The translations under genes were made by a program, and so were the position numbers. Positions 57,901 to 64,000 of a DNA stretch of 64,000 bases are shown here, in pieces. The first letter of the stretch is position 1. Each line of letters starts with the position of its first letter. The stretch comes from Scatophagus argus (taxonomy: Eukaryota > Chordata > Actinopteri > Scatophagidae), in NCBI RefSeq assembly GCF_020382885.2, contig NC_058496.1, forward strand, positions 15,604,501 through 15,668,500. The letters run 5' to 3'. The notes under the pieces are model-generated. The model was given only the letters and a program-made list of their open reading frames with translations. It did no database searches and was not told where the DNA came from.

Positions 57901-58956
57901 CAAAAATTATGTGGAGAATGGATGCGTGCATGTGCATTCTGTACACTGTACATGGTTCTTCTCCATATTGCAGGACCTTGATGTAGATCCTAAAGAGATG
58001 AACAGAGAGACCCCAGAGGAGACGGGGATCTACTTTCTGTCCAGCAGCCTGCCACAGCACTGTCTTTACACCAGAGTCAGCTCACTGCAGAAGCTCAGGG
58101 TAAAGACTCACTATGACTTTATCGCAAGACATTTTTTTAATTCTTTTTACGTACGTAAGCATTTTTTTCATCATATCAATGAAGCATGTTGTCCTTTAAT
58201 TAAATAACAAGACCAAAACTCTGCAGCCATGCTAGTTGCAAAGTGCTAATGAGATGAATGCTAACGTCAGCATGTTAACTTCCTTGTAATGGCCATGCTA
58301 ATGTTGATGTTTAGTAGATACAATGTTTACCATGTTCACCACCTTCGTTTATTATGGTTTAGTATTTGGTTCAATTTAGCTCAAGACAAGCAAATTTGGG
58401 CATAAAAATTACATCGGCTCTGTTTTTCTTGATACTCTTTTTCCTCTAAACACACATGCAATAGGAGGAGCTGGTATTCACCGTGTGCCTTCAGGGCACC
58501 TTCGCCGCCATGGATGACGACCCTGTCCACTGGACCAAAAGCATTAACATCGGCAAACCGCTGATCGCCCGACTGGACCTGCACCGGGCCGTGCGGCGGA
58601 ATAGCTGCCTGCAGACGTGCCTGATGCCCCACAGCCCGTCTCACAGTCCCTGTCACAGCCCTGGGCCTGAACACCGCCTCCACCTCCATCACGGGCTGGG
58701 CCAAGCCCTGGACTACAACCGCCTGTCACCACAACACCACTACCTGGACGTCTACGAGCATCTTCAAGGTGCAGTGGGAGGCTGTGGGGATTCCTATTAT
58801 GACAACCTCAGTCAGGCTCGCTATGAGCCTGTGTACGACTCAGCTGCGGGACTATCAAGCTCACCAGGCAGACTCAGCATCCCAATCGAGGCCACTGACG
58901 ACATCACCGAGCTGCAGACTGTCTTCATCAACAGTCTGCAGCTTCAGCAGCAGTAA
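48929..58956 (+). CDS. malt1: MALT1 paracaspase (mucosa-associated lymphoid tissue lymphoma translocation protein 1)
   Basis: Sixteen coding exons: 48929-49077, 50108-50274, 50595-50716, 51647-51794, 52057-52235, 52525-52621, 53598-53621, 53739-53783, 54886-55089, 55190-55367, 55966-56037, 56134-56261, 56715-56864, 57583-57740, 57974-58099, 58465-58956; 812 aa versus 824 in human. MALT1 is the protease and scaffold of the CARD-BCL10-MALT1 complex that drives NF-kB in immune cells, cleaving after Arg. Domains: death domain (about 1-110), two Ig domains (about 110-200, 215-305; YQWFK...YICRV, YQWHRNG...YRCEI), paracaspase (from about 325), a third Ig-like domain and a His/Pro-rich tail. The catalytic dyad is intact: His386 in YYAGHGYE and Cys435 in LLDMCRKR, with the human spacing of 49. 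A TRAF6-type motif, PIEATD, is near the C-terminus. ATG 48929 opens MSDSLDRS and has a Kozak-like gcc context. Confidence 0.97.
52355..52412 (+). repeat. internally deleted copy of abundant teleost repeat
   Basis: 'cagtggttagcacaggttcg' is joined directly to 'gcggtatagaaaatggatgg'; these are the head and tail phrases of the repeat whose middle is at 43755-44015. In a malt1 intron. Confidence 0.55.
52955..53010. repeat. short repeat shared with 43665-43720
   Basis: 'gtttgatctccaggtttcca' followed by 'tgcatgatatttttttgatt' matches 'gtttgatctccaggtttctc' followed by 'atgcatgaattttgattt' at 43678-43712. The family is unknown. Confidence 0.5.
53214..53234. repeat. (AC)n microsatellite
   Basis: About ten AC units in the malt1 intron preceding the 24-base microexon. 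A shorter (CA)n tract lies near 50741-50762. Confidence 0.85.
57242..57302 (+). repeat. second internally deleted copy of abundant teleost repeat
   Basis: 'ggtggttagcactgtcgcca', then 'aacaagaagattccaggttc', then directly 'ttgatggatggat'. Head and tail of the same family as 43755-44015. In a malt1 intron. Confidence 0.55.
58225..58375. repeat. dispersed repeat, copy 4 of 4
   Basis: 'gccatgctagttgcaaagtg', 'gctaacgtcagcatgttaac', 'gatgtttagtagatacaatg' and 'tttaccatgttcaccacc' match the family at 33890, 37240 and 47080. In the last malt1 intron. Confidence 0.6.
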
Positions 58957-60748
58957 AATGGCTGCAACAGATATTTCTCAGTAGAAAAGCTTTAAAGTCT
59001 AATCTCTGCTGCTCTTTCTGTTACATGTTGTGACTCAGTAAGAGTTTTATTAGAATATTATAGTTTTCGTCAAGTCATCATCATTTGCCTCGACAAACTG
59101 TAAACTGACTTTTGTATTTGTTTTTGTTTTGTATTTTGTTTGAGTTTTGTTTGTACATACATTTTTATAATAAACTTTTATTTCAGTAAACTGTCATATT
59201 TGCACAAAAAGGGCTAACTGCTACCATCATGTTTTGTACAGGCTTCAGTTTACAGTTGATTCTCGCCAAACAGAAGAGCTAAAATACTGTATTGTCAAGA
59301 TCAGACATGTCTATGTTTGACTATATGTTGAGGAGTTTGTGCCAATGAACACCAATTAAAGGGGCATTTATCAGATAAGGTGTGAAGCATCCTGCACTCA
59401 AGGTATGCCTTCACTGCAAGGAAAACATGTAAACAAGCTCCCTCTGCTGCACAGTAAGAATAAATACCTAAAGAATAGAAGGCCTGTCTGTCAGGACTTA
59501 CTTCTCCTCCAGCTCTAGACCTGCCCCTTCCCAGTGTCATCAGCTGATCTTATATCCTTGTTTAGCAGAGGGCCCAGTCCTCAGAGAAACGTGAAACTTT
59601 CCAAAGCAGTTCCACTCTGTGACTTTTCTACTGGGATTTGTTGGCTTTATTGTCCTCCACAAGTTCTGTACAAGACTGGGGCCTGGCATAGTCAGCTGCA
59701 TACCTGATGGACATTATTCCTGTGGTTTGAGATCCATGCCTGAATTTGAAATAAGAGTCAAACAAACCAGACAACATAAACACAATAAAAAACCCCCATG
59801 GGCCAGTAAACGCATGCCTAATGTGCTCCTCCACAGTCCTGCAGTGCCTCGTACTCATTTCAACATGTGACAGTGTGTGACATGCAGAATTAATCTCCTT
59901 ACACAAGAACCAGTGTCAGGACGTCCCACACAGTAAAGTGAGGAAGAACTTATTAAGAAACACTAGAGGAAGGAGATGACAAGGAAATTGTGAAGTAACT
60001 ATAAATACAGAAAAGACTTTAGCAACAAAATGTAAGAAAGAAAGATCAAATGAGGTACAAGGCACATACGGCAAAAAGTTTATAAATAAGATTAATCCAA
60101 GGAAGATAAATGTATGTGCTTGTGTGAATATCAGTGGAGATATGTTGTTTCTTTGGGCTAAAGAACAGCAACTACTCAAGCAAAAACTCTCACTTGACAT
60201 CTGCTCCAGTGACAGGTGTTTAATCTGAAATCTATTTAAGACAGAATATCTGGGTTGAGATTCTGCCTCAAATAGCAAAACAACTACAAAAGTGAATGTA
60301 CAGTAGTAGTAATCAGTTTCCAGTCATGGTTGTTTGCACGAGGGGAAGGCAGGTCATGTGACCTTTAACTGCAAGCTCCTTTCACATAACAGGAAACAAC
60401 ACCTTGCAGAAAACTCCACAGCAGTAACATAAAGCACTGAGGTTGGGACCTGTGTTATGGTTTTTATCAAAGGATGCACACAGAGCAGCGTTTCGCTTCG
60501 AAGCACATGAGTGTGTCATTTCAGCACGTTCTGTCCATGCATGACCCTACAGGACAGAACACTGCAGCACTAAGATGTGGACCCTGTCTGATTGAATAAT
60601 GGATGGAGTGAGCCACCCACAGGCTGCAGGGTGATATCATGACTGCGTCACTCGTGCAGCTGAAGGAGGAAGGGAGGGCTGGTTAGGCGATGCAGCAGGA
60701 ACAGCGAGGACCAGTGAGAGACTTTCCTTCAGAGAAGACAGAGGGGAA
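58957..60748. other. malt1 3' UTR and spacer to embigin
   Basis: The malt1 3' UTR ends near the poly(A) signal at 59169. The remaining 1.5 kb shows no credible coding exon; the longest open frames lack splice signals or family similarity. The last 100 bases before 60749 are the embigin 5' UTR and promoter. Confidence 0.5.
59169..59174 (+). terminator. polyadenylation signal (AATAAA) of malt1
   Basis: AATAAA about 210 bases after the stop codon, with GT-rich sequence upstream and an AT-rich context. Confidence 0.65.
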
Positions 60749-63700
60749 ATGATCATGTCAGCCTCCTGGATGCAGCTCTGTTTTCAGATCCTCCTCCTTT
60801 TCGTCTCCTGCAGACACATCAATACAAGTAAATAACTGTTTGGGTTTAATCTTAACTGTGTGTGGTTGTGTTAGAACCTTGTTCCGCCTCTTCTTTTCCC
60901 CACTAAATTATCTGTAACCTTGTGAGGAGTCGAAGAAAATGTCACAGGATTTCCACACTGTCACTTACTATTACCACTGTACCATATCAGGTCATATTTT
61001 CAGATTGAAATTACTGATAGTCAATATTTTTTTGTCTCCTTTTCAGTGTCGCCCAAAACTGTTTAAGATCATCATGGGACACTGAAACGCTCCAGTCCGC
61101 AAAAAAAAAAAAAAAGAGTTTTATAAAGCAAACTGATAATTCAGTTCACCGCATTATGTTTCATACTCACCGCACTTTTACCTAATATCTAAAGAATAGG
61201 TTTTTTTGTCATTTGTGGAGTATTAAAAAAAAAATCATTGTTCATTTCTGCAGGCTTCAGGAAATGAATAGCTGACTTTTCATTTTAATGCAACTGCAGT
61301 TTAGAACAGGGAAGGACATTTTGAGGTCTTATTTTGTCTTTTTTTTCCATCTGATCTTACCTTAATATTATTTATTTATGTATTTAATCTGCTTTATGGT
61401 AACTCAACAATAATTTTGAGCTGCATCTCTGACAATGTATTTGGTGTGGATATTATCACAACATATCATGTTAACAGAATGAGCATAGACCCACCTACAG
61501 TTATTCAGCAGCACCTTGTGTCACCCTCACTACTTCTGTCCCAATCAACAGCTTGGCAACACCCAAGTAAACAACTTGTGCTTGCTTTTTTTTAATTACA
61601 TGTGGTCTGTTCTTGTTGGAAATACTGTCGGCTGGTGTCATATTTTGTTCACGAAAACATACAGGCTTATGTGTGTTAATATAATGATTTGTTTTCCTGT
61701 CAGAGACTCCTGGCCCAACGCTGTTGCCACCAGTTCCCATGAGTGCCCTGCGATCTGTGAGGAAACTTGTTCTGAAAGGTTTTCCGTTTTCAAACTGTTT
61801 TCACAGCATATATAACATTTGATTTGTCACCATACTGTGTCTTCCACCATTCGACCTGCAGTCAAAGCCACAATGAGTGCTCGTTCCCTCTGCTGTGTCT
61901 GTGTTTGAAATCCTTGTACAGCCCTCGACACAGGTGACAGTCACACTGAGAAGGTCGAGCTGTTGAACCCTGTGAACCTGTCACTGGAGTGCACCTTGGC
62001 TGGTAATCACAACAAACTGCCAAACATCACTGGGTTCTGGAAAAAAGACGGACGTGAAATTGAGAACAGCCGCCTCACAGTGCAGTCGGAGAATGAGCTG
62101 TATCACCTCAAACGAGTGTGAGTGTTTGTTATTCCATGCTTTATCTTCAGAAAATCCATTTTTATCCCCACTTGTCTGTCTTGATAGGTATATGCCCCAT
62201 TGGCTCTATGCTGTCACAACTGATGATTTACTCTTTTATTTTAATAATGTGCCATATACTCATAGATTTTATACAGATTATCAAATTATCTGCACTGTAG
62301 ACTATATCTGTAATTGATTTGATAAAACTGAACATAACATTAACACAACATTCATCCTAAATTCAACCTACTATGTTTGGATGTGAAAACTATTTTTACT
62401 TTACAGGTTCAACATTGATGGTGAAGAAAATCTTGGAAATTATTCATGCGTGTTTGGAAATGAAACAAAAATAGACTTTGTTTTGGCAGGTACAGATGAC
62501 AACCTTTCATATGCACATTTTATGTTTCCCAGCCATTGTTATTGTTATCTGTTTCTGTTCCCTATTCATCAATATCAGTATTTACACTGTGTGTGAAAGG
62601 TTAAAAACATGCAGCATTTTTTTGACCTGTTTTCCACCAGTTCCACAGATCGGTGAGGAGCGAGATAAGCCCATAGTCAGTTACTTGGGGGATTCTGCGG
62701 TGCTGACATGTAAAATGGACAAACCCAAACCAGAACCCACCACGTGGAACTGGTATAAAGCAAATGGCACAAACAAGGTGGGAGAGCTGCTCAGATGTCT
62801 GAAAATGTCTATAAAGGTTACTGAGTAAGACATAAGTCATACCTGAACATCACAGATGACTTCAGTCATAATCTTATAATGTCAAAAAAATCCCAGAGAA
62901 ATCACTTCAAAATGTGTGGTGCTGTTTAAATGGAATGTATTTTGAAGATGATGGAGGTTAAAAGCAATATCAGATTGAGAATGTGGACTCTGTTATGATC
63001 ATATAGTGCATCACATCCTGTTTGTTTCACTGGAAGATGTGGTTTTTATTTTTTATTTCAACAGTGGTGTCATGATGGCCAAAAGAGCAAAACGATTACC
63101 CGTTTTTGTTGGTCTTGAGTTCAAATTAGAGATCATGCAGTTGACTTCTCACGTCACTTTGCTTTTGTCACCACAGTTAGACAGGAAATGTGTTTTTCCT
63201 CTTTTTGGCAATAATCAACCGCTCTGTACTTTTGGTATTGCGCAGTGAGGTTTGTGAGCAAGGCACACCATACAACCAGCAGTGCTCCCAGCAGACCCCA
63301 TGCACTCAACAACAAACTGAATTTCAATGAATCACTGTGAAATAAATCTCCAATTTCCTAATGCAATACAGTAAATTTTTGCTGCTGATAATTTAAAAAA
63401 TCATGAAATACTGTAAATATCACATGCGTTTTTGTATAGTTCCTTTTAAAGTGTAAGTAATCTCAGTATTTTTTAATTTTTATATGTTTACTCAACCTCT
63501 GCGCCTTTATTTTTGCTATCACAGTGCTGGGGTGACAATGAGAATTTCCCCACTGTGCGGCTAAATAAGGATTATCTTATCTTATCTTGACATTTGAACA
63601 CATTTATGGCCTCTGACTCGTTGGACTGATGTTTGTCCCGTAGGAGCAGATTTCCCCTGCCGCAGAGCCTCACCGGTACAAAATCAAATACAAGGAGAGG

Positions 63701-63805
63701 GAGACCTTTCTGCTGGTGTACAACCTGACAGAGGCTGACTCTGGCTTGTATTACTGCAGTGCAGTGTACCCCGTCGGCACCTCGATGGGCCACGTGGAGC
63801 TGAAG
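60749..63805 (+). CDS. emb: embigin, immunoglobulin-superfamily membrane glycoprotein (3' end beyond window)
   Basis: Coding exons: 60749-60827, (optional 61704-61778), 61922-62117, 62407-62489, 62641-62777, 63644-63805; all phases join. Embigin is a basigin/neuroplastin relative that acts as a chaperone for monocarboxylate transporters and in cell adhesion. The signal peptide is seen (CFQILLLFVSC). Ig domain 1 has LECTLAG, FWKKDGREIENS and NYSCVFG; Ig domain 2 has KPIVSYLGDSAVLTC, WNWYKANG and DSGLYYCSAVYPVG. The WKKDG, KPxxSYxGDSxVLTC and WxWYxxNG pattern and linker VP match embigin better than basigin. Several N-glycosylation sequons are present (NLS, NIT, NYS, NET, NGT). The transmembrane helix and cytoplasmic tail must lie right of 64000. 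ATG 60749 is chosen because it opens the signal peptide; ATG 60755 is in frame and also possible. Confidence 0.82.
63535..63592 (+). repeat. non-LTR retroelement 3' tail
   Basis: 'gacaatgagaatttccccac' then 'ctaaataaggattatcttat' and terminal 'cttatctta' repeats look like the 3' end of a truncated L2-type LINE, in the embigin intron before exon 63644. Confidence 0.55.
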
Positions 63806-64000
63806 GTCAGATGTGGAAAGCAGCCAAGCTGAAGTGCATTTACTGAAACCGCATCCAAGTACAATTCTAGTTCCTGTTCATTTGTACTGAACTATATTTC
63901 AGAGGGAAATATTGTTCTTTTTATCCACAACATTTATCTAAAAGCTATAATTACCTGACTTTTTAACATTTTACCTAGAAAAAACACACAACAAGCTTAT

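Noticed and set aside
59628-60278. Two open frames on the minus strand between malt1 and embigin
   Set aside because: No family resemblance, splice context or conserved motif; composition looks like AT-rich spacer.
61050-61090. Acceptor-like site 'ttttcag' before 'tgtcgcccaaaactg' as an embigin exon
   Set aside because: In the required phase it hits TAA after six codons.

Overview
The window is nuclear DNA from a bony fish, most likely a percomorph-type teleost. It has compact vertebrate gene structures with short GT-AG introns, a teleost-style prolactin receptor, and many short fish-type dispersed repeats (tRNA-derived SINE fragments, Tc1/mariner remnants, a MITE, LINE tails). No bacterial, organellar or viral genes were seen. 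I found no CRISPR array, rRNA or confident tRNA gene.

Layout. (1) 1-4006, minus strand: coq2, the prenyltransferase of ubiquinone synthesis; its last exon runs off the left edge. (2) 5260-16755, plus: a very large multi-C2H2 zinc-finger gene of the ZNF462 family, head to head with coq2. (3) 17400-23340, plus: mfsd10, a 12-helix MFS transporter. (4) 23881-30724, plus: secisbp2, the SECIS-binding factor of selenoprotein synthesis. (5) 34178-41033, minus: a prolactin receptor gene with a possible 5' UTR exon near 42466; it converges on secisbp2. (6) 43000-48900: a repeat-rich gene-free stretch holding a decayed partial copy of the prolactin receptor gene (about 45185-47930), a broken Tc1 transposase and a long (ATT)n microsatellite. 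(7) 48929-59174, plus: malt1, the paracaspase of NF-kB signalling. (8) 60749 to beyond the right edge, plus: embigin, an immunoglobulin-superfamily membrane protein, without its transmembrane exon.

Exon maps were built by hand from splice sites and reading phase. Every complete gene closes in frame: ZNF462-like 2559 aa, Mfsd10 453 aa, Secisbp2 783 aa, Prlr 559 aa and Malt1 812 aa. The genes do not form a functional operon or pathway; they are independent vertebrate genes. Human orthologues of most of them lie on chromosomes 5, 9 and 18 (prlr, emb, secisbp2, ZNF462, malt1), the combination found on the chicken Z chromosome, so the block looks like a preserved ancestral linkage group.

The most unusual items are the decayed prolactin-receptor duplicate, a tandem tyrosine-motif repeat inside the functional receptor tail, an internal zinc-finger module duplication and a GC-AG intron in the ZNF462-like gene, two in-frame microexons in malt1, and a possible cassette exon in embigin. 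I saw no evidence for a wholly new type of biological system.
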